NCBI GenBank assembly: GCA_016756855.1
Contig: JAESPD010000030.1
Span: 1-47,443 of the forward strand
Direction: 5' to 3'
Source: a gamma proteobacterium endosymbiont of Lamellibrachia anaximandri
Lineage (GTDB): Bacteria > Pseudomonadota > Gammaproteobacteria > Chromatiales > Chromatiaceae
Length of the DNA: 47,443 bases
The translations under genes were made by a program, and so were the position numbers. This document shows positions 16,207 through 24,684 of this stretch, piece after piece. Every line of letters starts with the position of its first letter. Position 1 is the stretch's first letter. Under the pieces are notes generated by a model. The model saw only the letters and a program-made list of their open reading frames with translations. It was not told the origin of the DNA and ran no database searches.

Positions 16207-16842
16207 CTATGGAGAAAGCTCATTCAGAGAATCAGTTGCAATCTCTCTCACATCCGGGTGTTCATCCTGCTGCAATTTCCGCAGCAGCGGAATAACCTCC
16301 GGGGTAGCGACAAGCCCAAGATAGTGGGCGATATCGGCGCGAATATTGGCCTCGGTTGCATCGGCCATCCGCGTCAGCACAGGCTCCGCCGCCGCCAGCC
16401 ATTCGCTCCCCTGCAGATCCTCCATCACCACGCCGATGCCGATGCGCGCCGCCATCGGTGTGCCGCTGTCTTCGAGCAGCGCCAACAGGCTGGTCAGGGA
16501 GGCCGGATCACGCTCAATGAACTCCGCCACCTTGTGCGGGCGCCGGGTATCGAGCAGATGAGTGAAATATTCACCAAAACCCTTGCCGCTGGCAGCCAGC
16601 TCGCACCAATGCGCCAGTTCAGACTGGCTGTGCATCCCCTCCAGCTCAAACGGCCCAATGCGGGTCCAGGGAACACTGCGCGTCCCCACCGCTTTAGCCG
16701 CTTCAGGATGTTCCACGATATTGACCGCTTCAAGTCGCCCCAGACGCCCCTCTTCAAGCAGACGACTCAGCGCTGCAAGGACTGCAGGGCAGTGGGCGCA
16801 ACCGGTGGCAAGCAGCAGCAGTGCATCAGGAGGCGTGGACAT
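16207..16842 (-). CDS. Thioredoxin-fold protein with C-terminal HEAT-like repeats
   Basis: A 211-residue cytosolic protein. The N-terminal 80 residues look like a glutaredoxin/thioredoxin fold: ALLLLATGCAHCPAVLAAL carries a CxxC (CAHC), and GTRSVPWTRIGPFELEG has the cis-proline position. The C-terminal 100 residues are alpha-helical repeats (EANIRADIAHYLGLV; TPEVIPLLRKLQQDEHPDVR; EIATDSLNEL) typical of HEAT/PBS-lyase scaffolds. The combination suggests a disulfide or persulfide reductase acting on a bound partner. It is the last gene of the run with the SqrR-like regulator and slyX, 34 bp after slyX. Confidence 0.75.
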   Translation of the reverse strand: MSTPPDALLLLATGCAHCPAVLAALSRLLEEGRLGRLEAVNIVEHPEAAKAVGTRSVPWTRIGPFELEGMHSQSELAHWCELAASGKGFGEYFTHLLDTRRPHKVAEFIERDPASLTSLLALLEDSGTPMAARIGIGVVMEDLQGSEWLAAAEPVLTRMADATEANIRADIAHYLGLVATPEVIPLLRKLQQDEHPDVREIATDSLNELSP

Positions 16843-16876
16843 GAGAACCCGGTGTGTGGAGCGAGTGAGCGCAGGC

Positions 16877-17080
16877 TCAATAGTGCGGAGGCGGGGGCTC
16901 GTCGGTATGCCCCTCCAGCGGCGAAGGACTCAACGCCTGGAGACGCTGCCGCATATCCTCAATCTCCTGCTGCAGGCTGTCTATAATCTGTTGTTGGTGC
17001 CCCACCGACTGGTTGAGCGACTGGATATTCTCCTCCTGAAACGCCAGCCGGGTCTCCAGTTCAATCAGCCGTGCATCCAT
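16877..17080 (-). CDS. slyX: SlyX family protein
   Basis: A 67-residue protein, the normal SlyX size. The sequence is one coiled coil, LIELETRLAFQEENIQSLNQ followed by heptads to QRLQAL, then a proline-rich tail ending PPPPHY, which is the family's characteristic end. SlyX has no established biochemical function. It begins two bases after the ArsR stop, implying translational coupling. Confidence 0.92.
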   Translation of the reverse strand: MDARLIELETRLAFQEENIQSLNQSVGHQQQIIDSLQQEIEDMRQRLQALSPSPLEGHTDEPPPPHY

Positions 17081-17082
17081 CT

Positions 17083-17418
17083 TCAGGACCTGGGGTAACG
17101 GTCATCGAGGTTGGCGGGGCAGAGCACATTGCGCATGATACCGATGAGATCCAGCAACTGAGGATTGCGAATACGGTAGTAGATTCGATTTGCCTCCTTG
17201 CGGGAGACCACAATATTCTTGTTGCGCAGCTGCTCCAGATGCTGGGAGATATTGCTTTGGGAGGTGCCCGTCCTTTCAACGATCTCGCCGACGGAGAGTT
17301 CACTCTCGCCCAGAGAGCAGAGTATCTTCCATCGCAGAGGGTGGGCCATCGCTTTCAAAGCGTTGGCGGTCAGGGCAGTATCTTCCTCGGTCGCTTGCGG
17401 TTCGTTCGGCTCGCTCAT
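17083..17418 (-). CDS. ArsR-family regulator with SqrR/BigR-type cysteine pair
   Basis: A 111-residue winged-helix repressor. The DNA-recognition helix is TSQSNISQHLEQLRNKNIV and the wing is KEANRIYYRI. The metal-site motif ELCVCD of ArsR/SmtB is absent (here ELSVGEI). Instead there is one cysteine in helix 2 (Cys34, RWKILCSLGE) and one near the C-terminus (Cys100, IMRNVLCPANL), 66 residues apart. SqrR and BigR, which sense sulfane sulfur by forming a tetrasulfide, carry the same LC...SVGEL context and the same 66-residue separation (Cys41/Cys107 in SqrR). I infer a persulfide sensor. The ATG follows GGAG and lies nine bases after the receiver-PAS gene. Confidence 0.82.
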   Translation of the reverse strand: MSEPNEPQATEEDTALTANALKAMAHPLRWKILCSLGESELSVGEIVERTGTSQSNISQHLEQLRNKNIVVSRKEANRIYYRIRNPQLLDLIGIMRNVLCPANLDDRYPRS

Positions 17419-17427
17419 AACTGACTC

Positions 17428-18273
17428 CTAAGCTGCATCTTCATCGCGGACATATCCGGTCATATCTTTTGCGATGCAGATAATATGGCTGATCTTACCA
17501 TCTTGATCTTTGACTGCGGTACGGGCAAAAAGTATCGGCACACGGCGCCCGTCCTTAGCGATGAAACGCGCTTCGATGCGGCTTATCGCCCCGGTACGAA
17601 TCAGCGCTTCGAGCCAGGTGCCGAAAAAAGCCCCGGCCTGCTCCTCTTCCGCCTCCTCGAACACGTCGCTGATCCACAGGCTCTGCAGATCACTCTCTGT
17701 ATAGTCGAGCATCCGGCAGGCGGCAGGATTGGCGGATTCGATTCCACCCTCGGGATTGAGCACCAGCAGTGCCTCGCCCATATAGGTGATGATATTTTCC
17801 AGATGCTGTTTGGCGGCAGCCAGTTCTGCGGTGCGCTCCGCCACCTTCTGCTCCAGCGCCCGGTTCAGCTGGCGCTCTTTCTCGATGAGACGGAAGTAGG
17901 TACTGATCTTGTTAATCAGCTGGTTGTCGTCGATGGGCTTCAGTAAATAGTCGACGGCGCCCACCTCGTACCCCTTCTGCTGGAACTCTTCGGTCTTGAA
18001 GGCCGCCGTGAGAAAGATGATGGGAATGTCTTTGGTCTTTTTGCGGATCTTCAGCATCGATGCGGTCTGAAATCCGTCCATCTCCGGCATCTGCACATCG
18101 AGAATAATCAGATCGATACCCGGCACCTTGACCGCGATATCCAGGGCCTGCTGGCCGGAGGTTGCCTCGAAGATCTCCACATCCATATGCCGCTCAACAA
18201 GGGTTCTGAGCGTAAACAGATTATGTTCATGATCATCGACGATCAGCAACTTGAACCCGGAGTAACGTTTCAT
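17428..18273 (-). CDS. Response regulator with C-terminal PAS domain
   Basis: A 281-residue cytosolic protein. I take the start at 18273 (MKRYSGFKLLIVDDHEHN); the longer frame overlaps the kinase gene and lacks similarity. The receiver domain (1-125) has the acidic pair DD, the phospho-acceptor Asp59 in LIILDVQMPEMDG and the lysine in LLKPID. A coiled coil (ALEQKVAERTAELAAAKQHL) leads to a PAS domain (about 165-275) ending in a PAC-like ISHIICIAKDMT. There is no DNA-binding, kinase or cyclase output, so it probably acts by protein contact. It is 40 bp downstream of the hybrid kinase, its likely partner. Confidence 0.87.
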   Translation of the reverse strand: MKRYSGFKLLIVDDHEHNLFTLRTLVERHMDVEIFEATSGQQALDIAVKVPGIDLIILDVQMPEMDGFQTASMLKIRKKTKDIPIIFLTAAFKTEEFQQKGYEVGAVDYLLKPIDDNQLINKISTYFRLIEKERQLNRALEQKVAERTAELAAAKQHLENIITYMGEALLVLNPEGGIESANPAACRMLDYTESDLQSLWISDVFEEAEEEQAGAFFGTWLEALIRTGAISRIEARFIAKDGRRVPILFARTAVKDQDGKISHIICIAKDMTGYVRDEDAA

Positions 18274-18313
18274 CTCTCTGTTTTGGTCTGTCTGCTGCTG
18301 TGAAACTGGTCCG

Positions 18314-20683
18314 TTACAACGGCAGGTGCCGGGCAATCAACGCCTTCAACTCATCGGCATCGATCGGTTTTGGGATAAAGTCATCCGCACCTGCCTCTAT
18401 ACACCGCTCCCGGTCTAACGCCGTATTTTTTGCGGTGAGCGCGACGACAGCCATATCTCTGAAACGGCCATCTTCGCGGATATGTCTGATCGTATCATAG
18501 CCATCCATCTCCGGCATCATGATGTCCATCAACACGATGGAAAATTCCGGGTCCTCTTCAAGGGTCTCCAGCGCCTCCCTGCCATCCCCCGCTGCCGTGA
18601 TTTCCAACCCCCAGCTTTCGAGCAGGGGTGACAGCGCCAGCAGATTGCGCAGGTCATCATCAACCAACAATACCCGCTTGCCATTGAAATCCGCCGCCCC
18701 GGCTGTTGCAGATTGCGGCATCACCATATCCTCCGGCTCGGTCAACGGTTCCGGCTGATGTTCCTGCATCCCAAACATCTCTGGCTCGACATGCTCCAGC
18801 CGCGCCTCGTCAATATCGGAGTGGTCGAACTCCAGCGGCAGGCAGAGGGTGAATACCGAACCCTTCTCCTCCTCACTCTCCAGCCTGATATCGCCGTCCA
18901 TCAGATGGGCAAGCTCCCGGCTGATGCTCAGACCCAACCCGGTGCCGCCAAAACGACGGCTGGTGGAGCCATCAGCCTGCTTGAACGCCTCGAAGATCTC
19001 GCCGAGCTTGTCGCCGGGGATTCCGATGCCGCTGTCCTCCACCCCAATACAGACCGGACGGGCGCTATCTTCGCCTTCATAGGCATGTATCGTCACTCCA
19101 CCACTTTTGGTGAATTTAACCGCATTGGAGAGAAAGTTCTTCAGTATCTGCCGCACCTTATCATGATCGGAAACAAAGGATTCCGGGGCGTCCGGGGCGA
19201 TATCTGACGTAAAAGAGAGTGATTTTGCATCGAACTGGGGCTTCACCAGCTCCATCAACTCCTCGATCAAACGCCGCAGGTCAATTCGTTCCAGGCTGAA
19301 ACTGGCCTGTCCCGCCTCAATCCGTGAGAGATCGAGAATATTATCGATCAGCGCTTTCAGGTCCGCCCCTGCCTCATGGATCACCGAAACCTGTTTGCGT
19401 TGCGCTCCATGCAACGCCTCCGGCCCCTCAGAAAGCATTTTGGAGAGCAGCAAAATGGAATTCAGCGGGGTGCGCAATTCATGGCTGACATTGGCCAGAA
19501 ACTCGGATTTGTAGCGATTCGACTCCTCCAGTTGGCGAGCGTGCTGCCGCTGCTCTTCCGAGTGGTGAGTATGCGCCTCGGCCAGGACCGTCAACTGCTC
19601 ACCTAGGTCCCGTATCTCCCTGGGCCCCCGCCAATGGAAGCGAACCGGCTCATCCTCACGCAATACCCGCCCGACCCCCTCCGTCAGAGTCTGGCCAAAA
19701 CGGGAAACGCTCAAGGCAATCCACCTGGCTGATAACAACACAAGCAGCGAGACCACAAAGACAATGGTAAGTACGCGCATGACCAGCGTGTTGCGAAACT
19801 TGGAGAGCGGTGACGGATCCACCGCACGCCCAACCCAGAGCGGCCCTGAATCCTCTGTCATGAACATCGGCACCCAGATAACCTGCTGACCGGCATCTCC
19901 CTTCCAGAGGGCCAGCTTGCCCACCGTAAAGATCTCTTTCAGACCTGCAAAATCGGTGAAGGCGCGAGGCGTCTGGCCACCGGAGATCTGTTCCTCCAGA
20001 TAGACACCGTCATTGTTGACCCAGAGTGTATTCCGGTAAGCCCTGGCCATGCCGCCGACATCGACATTGGCGACCACCGCCCCAACAGTTTTGCCGAAGC
20101 CTTGGGGACCACTGCCTTCAATCGGACTGACCATCCGCAGCGTCATGAATCGTCTGGGGTCATCGTGTGCCGCTGCGGGGTTCAGGCTGATCAGACTTAC
20201 CGCAACGGTTCCAAGCTCTTGGCGCATGCCCGCCTGTCTCATCTCCAGATTTGGTAGATCGGGCTGAGTGGCAGAGGGTTCCCACCGCTGAGTTCGCGCA
20301 TTCCGCTCCAACCAGAAGCGGGGGCTTGCCTGCTCGTCCAAAAAGAGAATCTGGATGATGTCAAACTGATCCCGCAGAACCTTATTGATCCATCCGGTAT
20401 AGTTCACCCGCGCCTTGTCGATGCGCGACTCGTCTTCCACCCCGGACTCTCCCAAAACACCGCCGGGCTCCGGCAGTTTGGCCAGCAGCCGCAGCATTTC
20501 ATGGCGACTGGCCAGGTGCTCATCAAGATCCCTGAAATCAGCCCGCAGATTCTGCAGATGCGCCTTATGGTAGAAAAGCTCCAGCCGGTCCAGGACAAAA
20601 GGCAGATTGGAGACCACCATCACGCTCAGTGGAACCAGGCCAAACAGGAAGAGAAACAGCAGGATCTGCGTGCGCAGTTTCAT
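18314..20683 (-). CDS. Hybrid sensor histidine kinase with receiver domain
   Basis: A 789-residue inner-membrane kinase. Transmembrane helices at about 7-27 and 302-325 enclose a roughly 270-residue periplasmic sensor of dCache-like size. A HAMP-like linker (about 325-375) precedes HisKA with His401 in FLANVSHELRTPLNS. The ATPase domain has the N box LKNFLSNAVKF and G boxes EDSGIGIP and GGTGLGLSIS. After a linker comes a receiver (670-789) with Asp720 in VLMDIMMPEMDG. The signal is unknown. It is the first gene of the run kinase, receiver-PAS, ArsR, SlyX, thioredoxin-HEAT. Confidence 0.92.
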   Translation of the reverse strand: MKLRTQILLFLFLFGLVPLSVMVVSNLPFVLDRLELFYHKAHLQNLRADFRDLDEHLASRHEMLRLLAKLPEPGGVLGESGVEDESRIDKARVNYTGWINKVLRDQFDIIQILFLDEQASPRFWLERNARTQRWEPSATQPDLPNLEMRQAGMRQELGTVAVSLISLNPAAAHDDPRRFMTLRMVSPIEGSGPQGFGKTVGAVVANVDVGGMARAYRNTLWVNNDGVYLEEQISGGQTPRAFTDFAGLKEIFTVGKLALWKGDAGQQVIWVPMFMTEDSGPLWVGRAVDPSPLSKFRNTLVMRVLTIVFVVSLLVLLSARWIALSVSRFGQTLTEGVGRVLREDEPVRFHWRGPREIRDLGEQLTVLAEAHTHHSEEQRQHARQLEESNRYKSEFLANVSHELRTPLNSILLLSKMLSEGPEALHGAQRKQVSVIHEAGADLKALIDNILDLSRIEAGQASFSLERIDLRRLIEELMELVKPQFDAKSLSFTSDIAPDAPESFVSDHDKVRQILKNFLSNAVKFTKSGGVTIHAYEGEDSARPVCIGVEDSGIGIPGDKLGEIFEAFKQADGSTSRRFGGTGLGLSISRELAHLMDGDIRLESEEEKGSVFTLCLPLEFDHSDIDEARLEHVEPEMFGMQEHQPEPLTEPEDMVMPQSATAGAADFNGKRVLLVDDDLRNLLALSPLLESWGLEITAAGDGREALETLEEDPEFSIVLMDIMMPEMDGYDTIRHIREDGRFRDMAVVALTAKNTALDRERCIEAGADDFIPKPIDADELKALIARHLPL

Positions 20684-20763
20684 TCACACATCCTGCGCCA
20701 AACCAATGATGCCGGCGGTCAGGGAGGGAGCATTCGCTGACCCACACTGCATCAAAATCACCT

Positions 20764-21228
20764 TCAGAGCGACTCGACCAACTGTAAAACCTGCCCGGCA
20801 TGCCCCTTGGGTTTCACATCGTAGAGCGCTTCTCGCACCACGCCAGATTTGTCAATGATGAACGTGGAACGCACGATTCCCATGCGTTTCTGGCCATGCG
20901 CCTCCTTCTCCTGCCAAACGCCGAAGGCCTCGCAAGCTTCCCCCTCGGGATCCGCCAGCAGGCGTACCGTCAACCCGTGCTTATCGCGAAAAGAGGCATG
21001 ACTCCCGCAATTGTCACGGCTGATGCCAAAAACCAGGGTATCCAGCTTTTCAAAATCCTCCATTAAATCGGATAGCTCCACTGCCTCGATCGTACAACCC
21101 GTCGTGTCATCCTTGGGATAGAAATAGAGCACAAGGTTTTTCTTATCCAGATAATCACTGGAATCGACCATGTACATATCCGCGTCAGGCAGCTGGAAGG
21201 GGGGTGCCTTCTGACCAACTTGCAGCAT
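20764..21228 (-). CDS. Peroxiredoxin, Bcp/PrxQ type
   Basis: A 154-residue thiol peroxidase that reduces hydroperoxides. The peroxidatic Cys45 lies in YPKDDTTGCTIEAVELSD, matching the Bcp P-x-x-x-T-x-x-C pattern. The resolving cysteine five residues later (Cys50 in E. coli Bcp) is replaced by Val50; other cysteines at 74 (RDNCGSH) and 99 (GEACEAFG) might substitute, or the enzyme may work by a one-cysteine mechanism. RMGIVRSTFIIDKSG is the usual downstream block. A GGAG precedes the ATG. It is 80 bp upstream of the hybrid kinase on the same strand, and so may share its transcript. Confidence 0.9.
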   Translation of the reverse strand: MLQVGQKAPPFQLPDADMYMVDSSDYLDKKNLVLYFYPKDDTTGCTIEAVELSDLMEDFEKLDTLVFGISRDNCGSHASFRDKHGLTVRLLADPEGEACEAFGVWQEKEAHGQKRMGIVRSTFIIDKSGVVREALYDVKPKGHAGQVLQLVESL

Positions 21229-21686
21229 AAATACTCCTTATTCTTCTCATTATGAAGTTGTGAAGTTGAAACTAAAGGTATAAAAACTGTATGGCATGTC
21301 TAGGTACCACTCTACCAAAGGGCGCACAGAATAGGCGACAGACACCAACGAGGGCGTCGGCTATCCAGCGTTCTCCTTTCAATATATCCGTACTTTGCCA
21401 AACAGCAGCAGCGATTGATGCACTCGCTGTCTACCCATGAAGATAGTGAGCCCGCCAGGGAACGTCAACTCCCCCACTTCTCCCAGCCCTTCCGCATTTC
21501 GCTCATCTGTAACAGATGATCACACCCCTCACCCATCAAACAAGGTAGGCAAACAGTCGATTTCATAGCATAATCAGTCCCCTGAAAGGTCGCATCCACC
21601 TGAGTGCTTCTATTCGACCAACAGAAAATTCATGGTTTTTCCACTTGCCCGGCAATTCTAGCCAGGGAATCACAGGCAACCGAAAC
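21229..21686. other. 458-bp divergent spacer between peroxiredoxin and the XrtA-type ATPase
   Basis: I see no gene, repeat copy or terminator here. The left edge carries the GGAG ribosome site of the peroxiredoxin. The right part has no strong ribosome site for the ATPase gene. Confidence 0.5.
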
Positions 21687-22757
21687 ATGTATGACGATTT
21701 TTACAAACTGAAAGGCAAGCCCTTCCAGCTGACACCCGACCACAAGTTCTTCTTCAACAGTAAGGGGCACAATCGGGCAATGGCCTACCTGCGTTACGGA
21801 CTCGAGCAGGGTGAAGGGTTTATCGTGATCACCGGCGGCATAGGTACCGGCAAAACCACACTGGTCAGAAACCTGTTCCAGGAACTATCCAACAAAAACG
21901 TCATGGCCGCCCAGCTGGTTACCACCCAGGTCGACCCAGACGACATGCTGCGCATGGTCTGCGCCTCTTTTGGTCTCGCCCATGAAGGCCTCAACAAGGC
22001 CACGTTATTACACAATCTCGAAGCCATCGCCCGCACCCGTCACGCCGAAGGCAAGCAGATTCTGCTGGTGGTTGACGAAGCGCAGAACCTTCCTGCCCGC
22101 TCAGTTGAGGAGCTGCGCATGCTCTCCAACTTCCAGGTTGGGGAGAAAGCACTGGTGCAGACCTTCCTGCTCGGCCAGGAGGAGTTCAAGCGCACGCTGC
22201 AGAGTCCTGGCATGGAACAGTTCCGTCAGCGCATCATCGCCTCTTACCATCTGGAGCCCTTGAGCGGCGACGAGACCGAAAAATATATCAAGCACCGATT
22301 ACAGCTCGTCGGCTGGGAAGGCGATCCGGAGTTTGCCGATGAAGTGTTCCAAAAAATCTACGACTTCACCGAGGGCGTGCCCCGCCGCATCAACTCCATG
22401 TGTGACCGCCTGATGCTGTACGGATGCCTGGAAGAGCTACACACCATGGACACGAAAGCGGTGGACGCCGTGATCGAGGAGCTGGAGCAGGAAGTCAGCT
22501 ACCAGAAGCCCGGCACCCAGGGACAACAGCAGCTCGCTTCTGTCTCGCAACTGCCCTCTCGTGGCACTGGCGCACAGATGTCCGCCTCAAATGCAGCACC
22601 GGAGATGATGGCCAACGCCGATGAGTTTATCTATCGGATTCAAGAGCTGGAGAAAGAGATCAGCAGCCTGAAAAAAACCATGCGCAACGAACAGAAACTG
22701 CTGCGCAAAGCCATATTGCTGCAGATGGACATGGATGAGTTCGACGACGTCGAGTAG
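21687..22757 (+). CDS. XrtA/PEP-CTERM system-associated ATPase (ExeA-like AAA)
   Basis: A 356-residue AAA ATPase. I prefer the ATG at 21687 (MYDDFYKLKGKPFQLTPDH), which opens with the family signature; an upstream TTG at 21645 adds 14 residues. Walker A is GGIGTGKTTL, Walker B is ILLVVDEAQNL, and the sensor region PGMEQFRQRI is typical. Residues FQLTPDHKFFF resemble the exosortase-associated ATPase of exopolysaccharide loci and the broader ExeA/GspA family. The C-terminal 100 residues form a coiled coil (IQELEKEISSLKKTMRNEQ). It stands apart from any exosortase gene in this window, but a PEP-CTERM protein occurs at 46.7 kb. Confidence 0.8.
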   Translation: MYDDFYKLKGKPFQLTPDHKFFFNSKGHNRAMAYLRYGLEQGEGFIVITGGIGTGKTTLVRNLFQELSNKNVMAAQLVTTQVDPDDMLRMVCASFGLAHEGLNKATLLHNLEAIARTRHAEGKQILLVVDEAQNLPARSVEELRMLSNFQVGEKALVQTFLLGQEEFKRTLQSPGMEQFRQRIIASYHLEPLSGDETEKYIKHRLQLVGWEGDPEFADEVFQKIYDFTEGVPRRINSMCDRLMLYGCLEELHTMDTKAVDAVIEELEQEVSYQKPGTQGQQQLASVSQLPSRGTGAQMSASNAAPEMMANADEFIYRIQELEKEISSLKKTMRNEQKLLRKAILLQMDMDEFDDVE

Positions 22758-22845
22758 CCGACCGGTTTTGACACGATGGATTCACAGTCGTAGGCCGGTT
22801 CAAGCTGCGGAACCGGCAAATCCCGTTCTTTATCCCAGGTCTTTT

Positions 22846-22876
22846 GCCTGATCCGCTATGCTTGATCAGGCCTACG
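22846..22876. repeat. Dispersed GATC-armed palindromic repeat, copy 3
   Basis: GCCTGATCCGCTATGCTTGA continuing TCAGGCCTACG: arms GCCTGATC and GATCAGGC around a 10-base loop, nearly the same loop as copy 1. Confidence 0.8.
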
Positions 22877-22900
22877 AACGACCAATCGGCTGATTTGCCC

Positions 22901-23125
22901 TTAATCCAGTTCAGGCCCGAGGATATGTGCCACCGGCTCAAAACCGCGACCTTCCAGCGCCTCGGCAATATCCTCCCAGACATAGCCTGATTTCGCCTCT
23001 TCCGCCTGCGCGATGATGCCCGTGGCAAACCGATAGGCTTCATTGGTATCCAGGTCGTCAGGAATCCGCACCACCCGAATGCGCTCGAATTGAGCACTGG
23101 GCAACAGCATCAGGGTTTCACTCAT
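22901..23125 (-). CDS. Small conserved hypothetical protein, 74 aa
   Basis: The ORF starts MSETLMLLPSAQFERIRVVR after an AGGTGAG ribosome site. It continues IPDDLDTNEAYRFATGIIAQ and EDIAEALEGRGFEPVAHILG, a balanced composition suggesting one strand and two to three helices. No signal peptide or cofactor motif is visible. I do not know the family. It is divergent from the OmpA-like lipoprotein gene. Confidence 0.6.
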   Translation of the reverse strand: MSETLMLLPSAQFERIRVVRIPDDLDTNEAYRFATGIIAQAEEAKSGYVWEDIAEALEGRGFEPVAHILGPELD

Positions 23126-23336
23126 GTATACTCACCTTGCAGCGTTGGTTACTGCCATCAGATTGGGTCGATTCTGCTTCACGCCCGGCAAGAAATTGTC
23201 TTGAACAGGCTTTGCGAACATCAGCCGTGATGATACCCCCCCAGTCTGATTCATCAAACATAAAAACCTGCTAATCTCATACATACAATCCACCTTCCGG
23301 GCGACCAGGTCCAAACTCAACAAATCACCTCTCACT

Positions 23337-24020
23337 ATGAAATCAAAGCCGCTTATCCATGCACTGCTTTTACTGCTCTTTCTCAGCGCCTGTACTACGA
23401 ACGATCCTCACCAACGGGCAAAAACCGGCGCTGCCATCGGTGCGGTAGTAGGCGCAGTTGCCGGACATCAGATGAACGATAGATCAGGCAAATTCGTCGG
23501 TGCAGCGGTTGGCGCCCTGGCGGGCGCCGCCATCGGTAACTATATGGACGATCAGCAGAGGGAGTTCGAGGAGAGCCTGGCAGCAGAGCAAGACCGTCAC
23601 GATGTGGAGATCGAGCGTCTGAAAGACGACACCCTGAAGCTCAGCGTCAACAATGAAGTCTCCTTCGCCTTCGATAGCGCAGACATCTCCCCAGCCTTCA
23701 AACCGACTCTGGGCAAGCTTGCCAGGCTGCTGAACAAGTACAACAAGACCGTAGTGCATATCATCGGCCACACAGACAACAGGGGTTCTAATGAGTACAA
23801 CGAAACCCTCTCCAGCCGACGCGCAGACCATGTCGCTTTCTATCTTGAAGACAGGGGCGTACCTGGAGCCCGCATCCGCACCGAAGGGAGAGGCGAGTCG
23901 GAACCCCGCGCCACCAACGCAACAGAGGCCGGACGTCAGCTGAATCGCCGGGTTGAAATCTATGTCAAACCCATCATGGAGGGTGATGAAGAGGCGGCCT
24001 ACGAATCACCGAGATACTGA
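23337..24020 (+). CDS. OmpA-family lipoprotein with glycine zipper
   Basis: A 227-residue outer-membrane lipoprotein. The lipobox is LSAC (Cys19) after a hydrophobic signal. Next is a glycine-zipper region (GAAIGAVVGAVAGHQMND; GAAVGALAGAAIGNYMDD), then a short coiled coil, then an OmpA C-terminal peptidoglycan-binding domain with VSFAFDSADISP, HIIGHTDNRGSNEYNETLSS and NRRVEIYVKP. It probably anchors the outer membrane to peptidoglycan, similar to the YiaD/PA proteins of this architecture. It stands alone. Confidence 0.9.
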   Translation: MKSKPLIHALLLLLFLSACTTNDPHQRAKTGAAIGAVVGAVAGHQMNDRSGKFVGAAVGALAGAAIGNYMDDQQREFEESLAAEQDRHDVEIERLKDDTLKLSVNNEVSFAFDSADISPAFKPTLGKLARLLNKYNKTVVHIIGHTDNRGSNEYNETLSSRRADHVAFYLEDRGVPGARIRTEGRGESEPRATNATEAGRQLNRRVEIYVKPIMEGDEEAAYESPRY

Positions 24021-24107
24021 CTTGTATCCGTCCAGAAACTCATAACCCGCTAAGTAAAGACACATAAGGTTAAGATATTAATTCAGCAATCATAACTGCT
24101 ACATTTT

Positions 24108-24180
24108 GTAGGTCGGGTTAACGCAGTGTAACCCGACAGACAGGTGCAAATGTTGGGTTACGCTTCGCTAACTCAACCCA
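24108..24180. repeat. GGGTTA/TAACCC dispersed repeat, copy 1
   Basis: GTAGGTCGGGTTAACGCAGT followed by GTAACCCGACAGAC and a second inverted pair TGGGTTACGCTTCGC..AACCCA. The core GTAGGT(C/T)GGGTTA(A/G)CGCAG(T/C)GTAACCC recurs at 43404-43440. It forms hairpins in intergenic DNA. Confidence 0.75.
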
Positions 24181-24255
24181 CACTTGAATGCGCAAAACAA
24201 TCGATAATAATTGACAGCTTTCACTGACTGAGAGTGACCAAAAGGAGACTGCGCC

Positions 24256-24666
24256 ATGCCCAACTATTTCCATATCGCCGAACTGGTTCCCCCAAGCATC
24301 TACGAAAAGTTCGGAGACCAGCGATCGTGGAATTTCGTCAACCGTCGCGCCTACAAAAATCTGCTGAAGATCAGGCGTTATGTGGGCCGGCCTTTCATCA
24401 TCAATAACTATCGCGACGGAGGCCAGCGGGAGTGGTCAGGATTCAGGACGCCGGAAAGCCCCTATTTCTCTTCGACCTCGCAGCACTCGATAGCCAACGC
24501 CTACGACATCATCTGTAGCGGCCTTACACCGCAGGAGCTGCAGGAAGTGGTGCAGAAGCACTACGCAAAATTCAATATCGGAGGAGTGGAACTCGCCCCC
24601 ACCTGGACCCACATCGACTGGCGCTTCAATCCGAACGGAGAACTCACGGTCTTTCATCTGACCTGA
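24256..24666 (+). CDS. Peptidase M15-like protein (phage-endolysin-like D,D/L,D-peptidase fold)
   Basis: A 136-residue protein with no signal peptide, starting MPNYFHIAELVPPSIYEKFG after AAGGAG. The region RPFIINNYRDGGQREWSGFR, then SSTSQHSIANAYDIIC and THIDWRF, matches the zinc-ligand pattern H-x(6)-D ... H-x-D of the peptidase M15A/Peptidase_M15_3 family, where the sequence is usually S-x-H-x-x-G-x-A-x-D. The usual glycine is replaced (SIANAYD), but His and Asp are kept. Members cleave peptidoglycan stem peptides, often in phages. It is a single gene closed by a terminator; a domesticated phage-derived gene is possible. Confidence 0.65.
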   Translation: MPNYFHIAELVPPSIYEKFGDQRSWNFVNRRAYKNLLKIRRYVGRPFIINNYRDGGQREWSGFRTPESPYFSSTSQHSIANAYDIICSGLTPQELQEVVQKHYAKFNIGGVELAPTWTHIDWRFNPNGELTVFHLT

Positions 24667-24684
24667 CCGACGCCCCAAAAAAGA

